Source: Bolinopsis microptera
Lineage: Eukaryota; Ctenophora; Tentaculata; Lobata; Bolinopsidae
DNA: 64,000 nucleotides
Assembly (NCBI RefSeq): GCF_026151205.1
Contig: NC_087076.1
Span: forward strand, 20,081,919 to 20,145,918
Direction of reading: 5' to 3'
Shown here: positions 13,497 to 28,209 of the stretch, piece by piece
How the letters are laid out: each line of letters starts with the position of its first letter
How positions within the stretch are numbered: position 1 is the first letter of the stretch
Notes under the pieces: model-generated
The model's input: the letters and a program-made list of their open reading frames with translations, nothing else
The model's database searches: none
What the model was told of the DNA's origin: nothing
Made by a program: the position numbers and the translations under genes

Positions 13497-15504
13497 ATGT
13501 CCGGACTAAGTCCGATCATACTCAGAAAACCCCCCTCCATAATCCCATCCCTGTCCCGCTTCAGGGTTCGCAGTTTCCAGCTTTAGAGTTTGTCCCAACT
13601 TCCTTCATAACATAGACAAGTGCTTGATCTTGGTCGGCCTTGCTGTGCTCTACCGTGCGTAGGTTCCATAAGACTAAATCACTGGCAAGTAGCTCAGGAT
13701 GTCGGACCAGAGTCCCGCCATTTTTTAATCTCCATCTTCGTAACTTTGTTTGAACAGCCTTGGGAGCTACCAATACCAAGTTCTATTGCTGACCTGTCCT
13801 TCCATGAATACCCAGCACCATACCAACATCTTTAGTGAGTATGTCCCCGTCCAAACCTTTTCTCTCTTGACAGCCTTTGTCAGTGTCCGCGAACAGGTTT
13901 CTGAACCCGGTAAGCATTACAGATTCACAAGCCGCTATGACAATCTAATCTTAGGCTATCTTTGAAGTTTTGGATTTCCAGATTCCTCAGTCTATGTAGG
14001 GCAACCCCACGCTTTTCCCTTTCTAACCCTTATCTCCCTATCTGTGCTCTCATCCAGGAGCCTAAGTAGATAAATCAATCTACATTTTCTATGGCTTTAC
14101 CCCGGATCGACTTTGTAGGTCGCTAGATCGATCCCCATATTACTGTGTCAGAACTTGGTCTTGCCTTCGAATTTATGTGAAGTCCCCACGCTTGCTGCGC
14201 CGATTCCTACTCTGAGCAGGAACTCTGTTAGCCTTGTCCAGTCCTCAGATATAAGTGCTATATCAATCTGCAAAGTCCACATCGGTGATGATCATTGGGC
14301 CCCACTCTGCTGCTTTTCTACGTTCGAGGGGGAAGTCCCAAGTCGCTCCCATGCATCGCTATGGCTTTGCCTCATACAGTAGTCGATGACCTATTGCAAA
14401 AGAGTAAGGTGCTAAGGTAATCACCCTGTAACACACCTGCAAGTATACTCGAAACATTCATTTCTCCGTCTGGGGGGGGGGAAGTTAGGACATTGGAGGC
14501 CTTGGTCGTCTCGTACATGACCTATAAGCTGCACATTTTGACTGGAATGCCGTAAGCTTCTAGAATCTTTAGCATTTTCCCACGATGTACACTTCGAAAG
14601 CCTTCTTAAAGTCTATAAATGTCAGAACAGCTGGCAGTTTCCGACTCTTGACACCCTTCTATAAGACGTCTCAGTACCAATATCTGTTGAGTTTGTTGAC
14701 CTTTCCAGGTCAGAATCCAATCTGGTTTCTACGCAGAATTTGTCCGATCTTCTGGCTTCAACCGGTTTAGAACCATCTTGTTTAGAGACTTGGCAACTAA
14801 GGATGACAAGCTTATTCCCCGATAGTTTCATTGGTTCGCTAAGGTCCCCTTCTTTGGAATTGGGTATGATGTTGGCAGTATGACCATTGTCTGGTTTCCT
14901 CACCTTTCAATAAGCAATGTTACAGTAATCTAAACAATTTGATCAAGGTCGCATCGTTTTAACCTACTGGGCTATGTTGTCGTCACCACCATGCTTTTCC
15001 CTTCCTTATGTCTGGACTTTGCTTTTCCTTACTCTCCAACGTAAACGGTCTTCCGATATTCAATGTGGTGGACTGAGATCAATATCCTCTTCCCGTTCTC
15101 TACCGTCGTGGTGAGCCGAGAAAGTAGCAAAATCATCGCGTCCTTCCATTTCTGAACCCTTTCCGTGGGTGAGTTTCCCTTGAATTAGCCAGTAATATGA
15201 TGAGCTTTAAACTGGATCTTGTTGATCATGGCCAGCTTTTAGCATGTCTCCCCCCTGCCAACTTGCTTCCTCCAGTTCCCGGGCCTGCCCCTCCAGCAGG
15301 TGCTCTTTGGCTGCTTGATAAGCGATCGCCTAGCTTACTGTTTGCCTCATTGAACAGCTATACGGTTGACTTCTGTAGCATCTGAGTGGTATTTTATGCT
15401 ACATTCCCTCAGCTTTCAGCCTGGCAATCTCAACACTTGGAGTCCGCTGAATTTTACATCTTTTCTTTTTCTCCTTTTCAGGTAGTAAAAGTCGAGAATT
15501 GTCC
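13497..15504 (-). mobile_element. RT fragment, copy 5
   Basis: FADD region 14261-14280; motif A 14590-14613. The stretch 14622-14903 on the minus strand keeps TANIIPNSKEGDLSEPM, the RT block before the NYRG motif. A 10-G insertion at 14472-14481 interrupts the tctggagttagg context seen in other copies. Confidence 0.84.
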
Positions 15505-16463
15505 TACTACCACTTGAAAACTAACATTTATCAGGTTCTGCGCCCACAACACTGAACTAATCATTTAGTCAGTTACGCGCCACTACCACTGACCTACCAT
15601 TTATCAGGTACACGCCACTAACCACTGAACTAACTACCATTTATCAGGGTACGACGCCACTACCACAGAACTAACATTAAATCAGATTATGCGCCCACTA
15701 ACCACTTAACTAAACATTTATCAGGTTATGCGCCACTACCACTGAACTACCATTTAATCAGGTTACGCGCCACAGGCCACCTACCACTGAACTAACATTT
15801 AACAGTTATGCGCCACTACCACTGAACTAACATTTATCAGGTTAATGCGCCACTACCCACTGAACTAACATTTTATCAGGATAGGCGCCACTAACCTGAA
15901 CTAACAATTATCCAGGTTACGCGCCACTACACTGAACTAACCATTAATCAGGTTATCGCAGCCACTACCACGAACTAACATTATCAGGTTACTGCGCCAC
16001 TACCACTGAACTAACATATTATCAGGTTACGGCACCACTTACCACTGAACTAACAATTATCAGGTTATTCGCCACGAACCACTGAACTAACATTATCAGT
16101 TATGCGCCACTACCACTGAACTCATACATTTATCCGTTACGAGCGCCACGACCACTGAACATAACAATTATCAGGTTACGGCGCCACTACACTGAACAAA
16201 CATTTATCAGGTTTTGCGCCACAACCACTGAACTAACATTTATCAGTATACGCCACAACCACTGAACTAACATTTATCAGTAACGCGCCACTAACCACTG
16301 AACTAACATTTTATTCCGGTTATGCGACACTACCACTGAACTAAACATTTATCAGTATGCGTCACAACACTGGAACTACCAATTATCAGTTTATTATTTA
16401 TGCGCCACTACCTTCTGAACTACCAATTTATCAGGTTATCTGCCACTACCACAACTACTACTA
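15505..16463. repeat. 36-bp minisatellite block 6 (25 copies counted)
   Basis: Counted by eye as 25 copies. The irregular copy 8 is at 15771-15778. Copies 3, 4 and 7 carry accatt in place of aacatt, as in the other blocks. Confidence 0.95.
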
Positions 16464-18467
16464 TGGTCGGAGCTAAGTCCGATCTATCGCCAGAAAACCC
16501 CCACCATATATCCCTGTCCCGCATCAGGGTTTCGCAGTTCCCTCTTTAGATTTGTCCCAACTTCGCTGCAGTAACATAAGACAATGTATCTATCTTTGTC
16601 TTGGGTCGGCCTTGCTGTGCTCTAAAACCGTGCGAAGGTTCCATAAAGTAACTAAATCACTGGCATAGCTCAGATGTTCGGATGCAAGTTCCCGCCATTT
16701 TTATCTCCAGCTTCGTAACTTGTTTGACAGCCTTGGAGGCTACATATCAAAGTTATATTAGCTGACCTTGTCCTACCATGAGATACCCAGCACCATAACG
16801 CAACATTCTTTGTTGTATGTCCGCCAAACTTTTCTCTTGAGCATTATGTCAGTGTCCAAGTTTCTGATCCGATAGCAGTACTGATTCACAGCCCTTATGA
16901 ACAATCTAATCTTTAGGCTCTTTGAGAGTTTGGATTTCACAAATATCCTTCAGTCTAATGAGGGGCACGCCCACCTTTTTCCTTTTCTAACCCTTAGCTC
17001 CTATCTGTGCACTCAATCCAGAGCCTAAGTAGATGAAATCATCTACATTTACTATGGCTTCCCCGTATCGAACTTTGTAGTCCGCTAGATCGATCCTCCA
17101 TATTCATGTCAAGACCTTGGCTTTGCCTTCGTTATGTGTAAGTCCCACGCTTGCTGCCCGCCGATTCTACTCTCAGCAGGATTCTCGTTACCTTGCCATA
17201 GTCCTCAATATATATTGCTTATATCATCTGCAAAGTCCCCCATCGGTGATTATCTTGGCCCCACTCTTCTCTTTTCTAGCGTTCCGAGGGTGAGTCCAAG
17301 TCGCCACAAGCCTCCATCCGCCTAGGCTGCCTCATACGAGTCCGATGAACTATATGCAAAGAGGTAAGGTGCTAAGGTATCACCCTGTAACACACACCTG
17401 CAATTAATCTCGAACAATTCATTTCATTCTCCTCTGGAGTTAGACTTTGGCCAAAGTCTTCATTCCTCGTACATGAGCCAATAAGCGCTGCCCGATTTTG
17501 ACTGGAATGCCGTAAGCTTCTAGAATCTTTAGAATTTCCCACGATGTACACTGTCGAAAGCCTTCTTAAATCTATAAATGCGAACAGCTGGCATTCCCGA
17601 CACTTTGACACCCTCTATAAGACTCTCAGTACCATATCTTGTGTGTTGACACTACCTGGGCTGAATCCCATTCTGGTTTCTACCAGAATGTCCTCGATTT
17701 CTCTGGCTATCAAACCGAGCTTTATAAACCACTTGTTTAAGACTTGGCAACTATGGATGACACTTAATCCCCGATAGTTTCATTGGTTCGCTAAGGTCGC
17801 CCTTCTTGGAATTGGTATGAGGTTATGGCAGTTGAACCATTGGCTGGCTTCTCACCTTTCAAATAGAGCATTGTTACAGACATCTAAGACAATTTCGATC
17901 AAGGTCGCATCCGATTTTTAAGACTTCTGGGCTATGTGTTCGTCAAACCCCATGCATTCCCTTCCTTTATGCTGGACTTTTGCTTCCTGTACTCATACCA
18001 ACTAAACGTTCTGTTCCGATAATTCAGAGGTGGGTGACTGGACAATATCCTCTTCCGCGTTACACTACCGTCGGTGGTGACCAGAAGAGTAGCAAAAAGT
18101 CCTTCCATTTTCTGAACCCTTTCCGTTTGTGATTTTCCGTGATTTTGCCAGTATAGATGGAGCTTTAACCTTGAGCTTGTTGACCATGGTCCAGCTTTTA
18201 AGCATGTCATGCCACTTGCCCACTTGCTTCCTCCAGTTCCGGACCTGCCCCTCCAGCAGGGAGCTCTTGGGCTGCTTGAATAAGACGCCTAGCTTCTTTT
18301 TTTGCCCACTTGAACAGCTATTCACGGTTGATCTTCTGTATCTTCTGAGTGGTAATTTTTATGCTACATTCCTCAGTTCACCTGGCAATCTCAGACACTT
18401 GAGTCGCGAGATTTTACATCTTTTCTTTATTCCTCCTTTTCAGGTAGTAAAAGTTCGAGAGTTGACG
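16464..18467 (-). mobile_element. RT fragment, copy 6
   Basis: FADD region 17221-17240; motif A 17550-17573. Two overlapping minus-strand stretches (17932-18210 and 18065-18325) cover the pre-RT linker, including KAPSILAKSRK-type sequence, in two frames, which shows a frameshift between them. Confidence 0.84.
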
Positions 18468-19406
18468 ACTACCACTGAACAACATTTATCAGGTTATGCC
18501 CACTACCACTGAACAAACATTTATCAGGTTACCGCGCACTACCTACTGAACAACCATTTATCAGGTTACACGCCACTACCACTGAACTACCATTTATCAG
18601 TTACCGCCACTACCACTGAACTAACATTTATCAGGTTATGGCGCCCCTACCACGAACTACACATTATCAGGTATGCGCCATTACCACTGAACTTACCATT
18701 TATCAGCTTATCCGCCACACAGGCCACTACCACTGAACAAACATTTATCAGTTATGCGCCACTACCTGAAACTGAACAGTTATACAGGTATGAGCGCCAC
18801 GACCACTGAACTAACATTTTCCAGGAATCGCCCGCCACTACCAGCTGAACTAACATTTATCAGGTTACGCGCCACTACCACTGAACTAAAAATAATCAGT
18901 TAACTCGCCACTAACCACTGAACTAACATTTTAATCAGGTTATAGCGCCACGATCCACTGAACTAACATTTATCAGTTACAGCACCACTTACCACTGAAA
19001 CTCTAACATTTATCACAGGTTAGCGCCACTACCACTGAACAACATTTATCAGGTTAGCGCCACTACCACTGAACTAACATTTATCAGGTTACGCGCCACT
19101 ACCACTGAACTAACATTTATCAGGTTTACGCGCCACTACCACAGCACTAACATTTATCAGTTATCGCCATCTACCCTGAATCTAACATTTTATCAGGTTA
19201 TGCGCCACTTACACTGAAACTAACATTTATCCAGTACGCGCCACTACCACAGAACTAACATTTATACAGTTAATGCCGACACTACCACTGAACTACATTT
19301 ATCATGTTATTCTCACAACCACTGAACTTACTCCATTTATCAGTTATGCGCCATACTCTCTGAACTACCATTTAATCAGGTAATCTGACACAACCCTACT
19401 ACTACT
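18468..19406. repeat. 36-bp minisatellite block 7
   Basis: About 939 bp. Irregular copy at 18717-18724. Terminal triplet run actactactatg intact. Confidence 0.95.
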
Positions 19407-21374
19407 ATGACGGAGCTAAGCTCGATCTACGCCAGAAAACCCCCTCCAATATCCCAGTCCCGCAATCAGGGTTCGAGTTCCTCTTTAGAGTTGTCCCAAC
19501 TGTCTTCAGTAACATAGACAAGAAGCTTTTCTTGTCGGCCTTGCTGTGGCTCTACCGTCGAGGGTTCCCATAAGACAATTCACTGCAAGAACTTCATATG
19601 CGGATTGCAGTGTCCCGGCCATTTTTAATCTCCTGCTCGTAACTTGTTTGACAGCCTTGGAGGCTACCATACAAAGTTATATATGCTGACCTTGTCCTTC
19701 CATAGAGATACCCAGCACATAACGCAACAACTTTGTGTATGTCCCGGTCCAAACTTTCTCTTGAAAGCCTTTGTATGTCCAGGTTTCTGATCCGTAAGCA
19801 GTACGATTCACAAGCCGCTAGACAATCTAATCTTATGCACTTTGAGAGTTTTGGATTCCTGATATCCTTCAGTCTATGTAGGGGCACCCCACGCGTTTTC
19901 CCTTTCAAACCCCTTAACTCCTATCTGTGGCGCTCTCAATCCAGAGCTAAGTAGATGAAATTCATCTACATTTCTATGGCTTCCCGGATCGACTTTGTAG
20001 GTCGCTAGATCGATCCTCCTATTCAGTGTCATGACCTATGGTCTTGCCTCGTTATGTGTAGTCCCACGCTTGCTGCCGCCGATTCTACTCTGAGCAGGAA
20101 CTCGATTTAGCCTTGTCCATTTCTCAGATTATATGTGCTATATCATCTGCAAAGGCCACATCGGTGTTGAATCTTGGGGCCACTCTATCTGCTTTTTTTA
20201 CGTTCGTGGGTGATCAAGTCGCTCCGCATCATCGCCTATGCATGCCTCAAACAGTAGTCGAAGACTATTGCAAAGAGGTTAAGTTCTAATGTATCCCCTG
20301 TATACCCACCTGCAAAGATATCTCGAACAATTCAGTTTCTCCGTCTGGAGTTTAGGACTTTGGCCATTGTCTTCTCGTAACATGACCGTATAAGCGGCAA
20401 CATTTTGACTGAATGCCGTAAGCTTCTAAATCTTTAGCATTTTCCACGATGTACAACTGTCGAAAGCCTTCTTAAAGTCTATAAATGTCAGAACAGCTGG
20501 CATTTTCCGACTCTTGACACCCTCGTTATAAACGTCTCAGTACCAATATCTGTTTTGATTGTTGACCTTCCTGGTCTGAATCATTCAGGTTTCAACGCGA
20601 ATAGTCTCCGATTTCTGGCTTCAAACCGTTTCGGAACCATCTTTTTAGAGACTTGGCAACTAGGGATGACAAAGCTTATTCCCCCATAGTTTCATTGTTC
20701 GCTAAGGTCGCCCTTCTTGGAATTGGTAAGATGTAGCAGTTGACCATTGGTCTGGTTTCTCACGCTTCAATAAGCATTGTTACAGAAGTCTAAGACAAAT
20801 TGATCAAGGTCGCAGCAATCGTTTTAAGACTTCTGGGCTATGTATTGTCGTCCCACCTCCAGGCTTCCCTCCTTTATGCTGGACTGTTGCATTTCCCTGT
20901 ACTCATCCAACGTAACGGTTCTGTATCCGAATTCAGAGGTGGTGGATCTGGATCAACTATCCTCTCCGCGTTCTCCTACCGTCGGTGGTGACCGAGAAGA
21001 AGCAAAAATAGGATCCCTTCCATTTCTGACCCTTTTCCGTTGGTGATTTTCCCCTTGATTTTGCCATATATGATGGAGCTTACCTGTGATCTTGTTGATC
21101 ATGGTCAGCTTTTAGCATGTCAGCCCTGCCAACGTGTCTTCCTCCATTCCCGGACTGCCCCTCCACAGGTGCTCTTTGGCGCTTGATAAGCATCGCCTAG
21201 CTTCTGTTTGCCCACTAGAACAGCAAATCGGTTTCTTCGGTAGCAATCTGAGTGGATTTTATGCTACATTCCCTCAGTCTTCACCTGGCAATCTCAACAC
21301 TTGGAGTCGCTGAAAAGTTTTTACATCTTTTTCTTTTTCTCCTTTTCCCATGTAGTAAAAGTCGAGAAGTTGTC
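19407..21374 (-). mobile_element. RT fragment, copy 7
   Basis: The longest minus-strand stretch, 19594-19908, covers the thumb and connection: RLKDIRNPKLSK, then AACES, then ITLYGSL. FADD near 20141-20160 and motif A near 20457-20480 are close to consensus. Confidence 0.85.
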
Positions 21375-22328
21375 CTACACCACTGAACTAACATTTATCA
21401 GGTTTATGCGCCACTACCACTGATCTATCATATATCAGTTACTCGCGCCACTACCACTGAACTAACCATTTATCAGGTTAAACGCCACTACCACTGAACT
21501 ACCATTTATCAGGTTACCCGCCACTACCACTGAACTACCATTTATCATGTTCTGCGCCACTTCACCACTGAACTAACATTTGTTATCAGGTTATGCGACC
21601 ACTAACACATGAACTACCAGTTATCAGTTACTGCGCCACAGGCCACTACCACAGAACTAAACATTTATCAGGTTTATGCGCCACTACCACGTACAAACAT
21701 TTATCATGGTTATGCGCCACAACCACTGAACTAACATTTATCAGGTAGCGCCACTACCACTGAACAAACATTTTATCAGTTACGCGCCACAACCACTGAA
21801 ACTAACATTAATCAGGTTACGCGCCCTACCACTGAACTAACGAATTTATCAGGTATGCGCCAACTACCACTGACAAACAATTACATGCTTACGCACCACT
21901 ACCACTGAACTAACATTATCAGGGTTATGCCCACATACCACTAGACTAACATTTATCAGGAGTTATGCGCCATCTACCACTGAACTAACCATTTACACAG
22001 GTTACTGCGCCACTACACTGAACTAACATGTTTATCAGGTTTCGCGCCACTACCTACTGAACGAACATATTATCAGGTTAGCGCCACTACCACTAACTAT
22101 ACATTTATCAGGTTATGACGCCCACTACCACTGAAACTAACATTATCAGGTTAACCGCCACTACCATCTGAACTAACAGTTTATATCAGAGTTATGGCGA
22201 CACAACCACTGACTAACATTTATCAGGTTATGCTCACCTACCATCTGAACTACCATTTATCAGGTTCTGCCGCCACAACTCTAGAACTACCATTTATCAG
22301 TTATCTGCCACTACCACTACTACTACTA
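21375..22328. repeat. 36-bp minisatellite block 8
   Basis: About 954 bp. Irregular copy (gccacaggcc) at 21637-21644. Confidence 0.95.
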
Positions 22329-24334
22329 ATGTCGGAGCTAAGTCCGATCTACCCAGAAAACCCCCTCCATAAAATCCCTGTCCCGCATCAGGTTCGCAGT
22401 TCCTCTTTAGAGTTTGTCTCCCCAACTCTTCATAACATAGACAATACTTTGTCTTGTCGCCTTTGCTGTGCTCTAATCCGAGCGTAGGTCCCATAAGTAC
22501 TAAATCACTGGCAATAGCCAGGATGTCGGATGCAGTGTCCCGCCATTTTTACTCTCCTGCTTCGTAGACCAATTTATTGACTAGGCATGGGAGGCGTACC
22601 AAAAAAATTATTTTGCTGACCTTGTCCTTCCATGAGATATACCCAGCACCCTATAAAACGCAACATCTTTGTGTATGTCCCGTTCCAAACTTTTCTCTTG
22701 ACCTTTGGTCAGTGTCCAGGTTTCTGATCCGTAAGCAGTACTGTTCACAAGCGCTATGAACAATCTAAATCTTTAGGCTCTTTTGCGAGTTTGGATTTTC
22801 CAGATCACCTTCAGTCTATGTAGGGCAACCCACGCATTTCTTTCTAACCCTTATTCCCTATCTGTTCTCTCATCCAGGAGCCTAAGAAGATGAAATCATC
22901 TACATTTTCTATGGCTTCCCCGGGATCGACTTTGTAGGTCGCTAGATCGATCCTCCATATTCATGTCCTGACCTTGGTCTTTGCCTTTCGATTATGTGTA
23001 GTATCCCCACGCATGCTGCCCGCCGATTCCCAACCTGAGCAGGAACTCGTTAGCCTTGTCCATGTCCTCAAAGGATCAAAATAAATGTCTAAAACATCTG
23101 CAAAGTCCCACATCGGTGATGATCTTGGGACCCAACCCCTCTCAGCTTTTTTCTTACTTCGAGGTGAGTTCCAAGTCGCTCCGCATCATCGCCTATGGCT
23201 TGCCTCATACAGTAGTCGATTGACTATTGCAAAGAGGAAAGGTGCTAAGTATCACCCTTCACTCACCTGCAAGAACTCGACAATACAGATTTCTTCCGTC
23301 TGGAGTTAACTATGGCCATAGTCATCTCGTACAAGAGCCGTAAAAGCTGCACGATTTTGACTGAATGCGTAAAGCCTTCTAGAACATTAGCATTTTCCAC
23401 ATTACACTGTCGAACGCCATCTTAAAGTTCTATAATTACAGAACAGCTGGCAGTTTCCGACTCATGACACCCCTCTATAAGACGTCTCAGTACCAATATC
23501 TGTTGAGTTGTTGACCTACTGGTCTGAATCCATCTGTTTTCTTCTAACGCAGATTGTCTCGATTTTCTGGCTTCAACCGTGTAGAAGCCCATCATGTTTA
23601 GTAGACTTGGCAACAAGGGAAGAAACTTAATCCCGATGTTCATTGGTTCGCTAAGGTCGCCCTTCTTTGGAATTGGTAAGATGTTGGCTAGTTGACCATT
23701 GGTCTGGTATTCTCACCTTTCAATAGAGCATTTGATACAGAGTCTAAGACAATTTGATCACGTCGCATCGTTATAAGACTTCTGGGGCTATGTTATCGTC
23801 ACCGCCAATCTGCTTTCCCTTCCTTATGCAGGACTTTGCATTCCTAGACTCATGCCCCCCCAACGTAAACGGTGTCTGTTCCGATATTCAGAGGTGGGTG
23901 GACTGGATCAATATCCTCATCACGCGTTCTCTACCGTCCGGTGGTGAGCGAGAAAGTAGCAAATAGTCCTTCCATTTCTGAACCCTTTACTCCGATGGTG
24001 AGTTTCCCTTGATTTAGCCAGTATAATATGGACTTTACCTGTGATCTTGTTGATCATGGTCCACTTTTAGCATGTCTGCCCTGCCAACTTGCTTCCTCCA
24101 GTATCCCGACCGCCCCTCCAGCAGGTGCTCTTTGGCTGCTTGAATAAGCAACGAGCCTGGCGTTCCTGATTGCCTCTTGAACAGCTATTTTCTCGTTGGT
24201 CTTCTGTAGCAACGAGGTGTATTTTATGCTACATATCCCTCAGCTTCAGCCTGGCAAACTCAACACTTGATCCTGAGATTTTACATCTTTTCTTTTTTTC
24301 TCCTTTCAGGTAGTATAAGTGGCGAGAAGTTGTC
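22329..24334 (-). mobile_element. RT fragment, copy 8
   Basis: A shifted minus-strand frame (22297-22494) crosses from the RT C-terminus into the minisatellite, giving a run of six valines from the GTA triplets. Motif A near 23407-23430. The FADD region (23093-23110) is disturbed by an aberrant aaggatcaaaataaatg segment just upstream on the plus strand. Confidence 0.84.
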
Positions 24335-25308
24335 CTACTACCACTGAACTAACATTATCAGGATAATGACGCCACTACCACTGAGAACTACATTTATCAG
24401 GGTACGGCGCCACTACCACTGAACTACCATTTATCAGGTACACGCCACTACCACTAGAACTACTACCATTATCAGGGTAGGTTACACGCCACTACCACTG
24501 AACTAACATTTAGCAGGTTATGCGCCACTACCTCTGAACTCTAGACATTTATCAGGTTATGGACGCCACTACCACTGAACTACAATTTATCAGGTTACCC
24601 CCACAGCCACCACCACTGAACGAACATTTATCAGGTTATCGAGCCACTACCACTGAACTAAACATTGTTATCAGGTTATTGCGCCACTACCACTGAACCC
24701 AAACATGATATCAGGTTATGCGGCCACCACCACTGAAACTAACATTTATCAGGTTACCGCCACTACCACAGAACTAACATTAATCAGGTTTTTACGCGCC
24801 ACTGACCACTGAACTAACATTTATCAGGTTACGCCACTACCACTGAACTAAACAATTATCAGGTTAACTCACCACTACCACTGAACTAACATTTATCAGG
24901 TTATGCGCCACACCTACTGAACAAAACATTTATCAGTTATGCGCCATTACCACTGAACTACCATTTATCAAGGTTTACAGCTCCACTACCACTGAAACTA
25001 ACATTTATCAGGTTTACGCGCCACTACCACTGAACTAACATTTAGCAGGTTATGCGCCACTATACCCAACCTGAACTAACATTTAACAGGTTATGCGCCT
25101 ACTACCACTGACTAACAATTTCTCAGGTTGACGCGCCACTACCACCTGAACTAACATTTTATCAGGTTACGACACTACCACTGAACTAACATTTTATATC
25201 TGGTTATGCGTCACAAACCCACTGAACTAAACCATTATATCAGTTATCGCCACATACTCTGACTCCCATTTATCAGTTATCCTGCCACTACCACTACTAC
25301 TCTACTAT
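24335..25308. repeat. 36-bp minisatellite block 9
   Basis: About 974 bp. Irregular copy (ccacagcc) near 24602-24608. Confidence 0.95.
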
Positions 25309-27275
25309 GTCGGAGCTAAGTCCGATCTACGCCAGAAAAAACCCCCTCCATATATCCCTGTTCCGCATCAGGGTTCGCAGTACCTCTTAGAATTTTTACC
25401 CAAACTTCACTTCATACAATAGCCACGTAACTTTGTCTTGGTCCGCTTGCGTGCTCCTACCGTGCTAGGTTTATCCCATAAGACTAAACACTGGAAAGTA
25501 GCTCTAGGATGTCGATGCAGTGTCCCGCCATTTTTAATCTCCTCTCGTAACTTGTTTGACAGCCTTGGGAGGCTACCATACAAAGTTATATGCTGACCTT
25601 GTCCTTCCATGAGATAACCCAAAACCATACGCAACACTTTGTGTATGTCCCGTCCAAACTTTTCTCTGAGCCTTTGTCAGTGTCCAGGTTTCTGATCCGA
25701 GAACAGTACTGATTCACAAGCCGCTATGAACATCTAATCTTTTAAGGCTCTTTGAGAGTTTGGATTTCCAATATCCTTCAGTCTATGTAGGGCACCCCAC
25801 GCTTTTCCTTCTAACCCTTATCTCCCTATCTGTGCTCTCAATCCAGAGCCTAAGTAGAGAAGATCATCTACATTTTCTATGGCTTCCCCTGATCGACATG
25901 TGTCGCTAGAATCATCCTCCCATATTCAGTGTCCATGACTTGTCTTGCCTTCGTTTAATGGTAGTCCCCACGCGTGCTGCCGCGAAACTCAACTCAACAG
26001 GGACTCGTTAGCCCTTGTCCATGTCCCAGATATAAGTGCATAATCAACTAGCAAAGTCCCCATCGTGATGATCTTGGGCCCCACTCTTTCTGCTTTTCTA
26101 CGATTTCGAGGGTGAGTCAACAAGTCGCTCGCATCCATCGCCTTTGCTTGCCTCATACAGTAGTCGATGACTATTGCAAAGAGGTAAGTGCTATAGGTAT
26201 CACCCGTAACACACCTGCATTTTATCTCGAACAATTCAGTTACTCCGTCTGGATTATGGAGGACGTTTTGTGCCATTGTCCTTCTCGTACATGACCGTAT
26301 AAGCTGCACGATTTGACTGCTTGCCGTAAGCTCTAAACTTTAGCATTTTCCCACGAGTACACACTGTCGAAAGCTTCTAAAAGTCTATAAATGTCAGACA
26401 GCTTGGCAGTATTCCCGACTCTGAACACCCGCTAAAACTTCCCCTCATTACCATATCTGTTGAGGTTGTATTGACTTCCTGGTCTAGAATCCATTCTGAT
26501 TCTAACTCAGAATTGTCTCGATTTCGCTTCAACCGGTTTAGAACCATCTTGTTTAGAGACCTTGGCAACTAGGGATGACAAGCTTATTCCCATAGTTTCA
26601 TATGGTTCGCTAAGGTCGCCCTTCTTTGGAATTGGTATGAAGTTGGAAGTTGCCATTTAGGTCTGGTTTCACACCTTACAATAGAGCATTGTTACAGTAA
26701 GTCTAAGACAATTTGATCAAGGTCGCATCGTTTTTAAGACTTCTGGGTCTATTTTGTCGACACCCCATGCTTTCCCTTCCTTTATGCTAGAGACTTTGCT
26801 TCCTGTACTCATCCAACGTAAACGTTCTGTTCCGATATTCAGAGGTGGGTGGACTGATCAATACCTCTTCCGCGTTCTCTACCGTCGGTGGAGAGCCCGA
26901 GAAGAGTAGCAAAATAGTCCTTCCATTTCTGAACCCTTTCCTGTTGGTAGTTTCCCTTGATTTCGCCAGTATATGATGGAGTTACCTGTGATCTTGTATC
27001 ATGCCAGCTTTTTAGCATGTCTGGCCCTGCCAACTTGCTTCCTCCCATTCCAGGACCTGCCCCTCCACATTGTGCACTTGCTGCTTGATAAGCATCGCCT
27101 AGCTTCTGTTTGCCTCTTGAACAGCTATTCGTCGGTTGTCTCTTGTACATCTGAGTGTATTTTATGCTACATTCCCCTCAGCTTCAGCCTGGCAATCCTC
27201 AACACTTGGAGTCCGCTGAATTTTTACATCTTTCTATCTTATCCCATTTCAGGTATAAAAAAGTCGAAAGTTGTC
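25309..27275 (-). mobile_element. RT fragment, copy 9
   Basis: The minus-strand stretch 25989-26309 is one of the best read: FEIKCRCVTGDTYSTYLFAI followed by VIDYCMRQ, the RT block between motif A and FADD. 26377-26568 keeps SLNKMVLNRLK and LTFIDF. 26839-27150 keeps the linker GKQKLGDAYQAA and VQKWKDYFATLLG. FADD near 26041-26060, motif A near 26363-26386. Confidence 0.86.
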
Positions 27276-28209
27276 CCTACTACCACTGAACTAACATTTA
27301 TCAGGTTATCGCCACTACCACTGAACTAACATTTACTCAGGTTACGCCCACTACCAACTGAACAACCATTTATCAGGTTACAACGCCACTACCAACTGAA
27401 CTACCATTTATCAGGTTTACACGCCACACCACTGAACTAACATTATCATGTAATCGCCACTAACCACTGAACTATACATTTATCAGGGGGAGGTTATGCG
27501 CCACTACCACAGAACTACCATTTTAACAGGTTACGCGCCCACAGGCCTTACCACTGAACTAACATTTTATCAGTTATGCGCCACTAACCACTGAACATAA
27601 CATTTATCAGGTTATGGCGCCACTACCACTGAACTAAACATTTATCAGGTTATGCCCACTACCACTGGAACTAACCTTTATCAGGTTACGCCCACTACCA
27701 CCTGAACTAACATAATCTGGTTACGCGCCACTACACTGAACTAACATTTATCAGTTATTGCGCCACTACCACTGAACTAACATTTCTCAGGTTACGCACC
27801 AGCTACCACTGAACTAACATTTATCAGGTTAACGCCACCTACCATGAACTAACATTTATCATTAAGCGCCACTGCCACTAAAACTAACATTTAACATGTT
27901 ACCGCACTACCACAGAACTACATTTATCAGGTACGCGCCAATACCACTGAACTAACTTTATCAGGATTATGCGCCACTACCCACTGATCTAACATTTATC
28001 AGGTTATGCGCCACTACCACTGAACTAACATTTATCAGTTACGCGCCACTACCACAGAACTAACATTTATCAGGTTATGCGACACAACACTGAACTAACA
28101 TTTAACAGGTTATGCGTCACAACCACTGAACTACCATTTAACAGGTTATTCGCCCCTACCTCTGACTACCATGTATCAGTGATACTGCCACTAACCACTA
28201 CTACGACTA
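27276..28209. repeat. 36-bp minisatellite block 10
   Basis: About 934 bp. Irregular copy (cacaggcc) at 27540-27547. A small ggggga insertion near 27487 is private to this block. Confidence 0.95.
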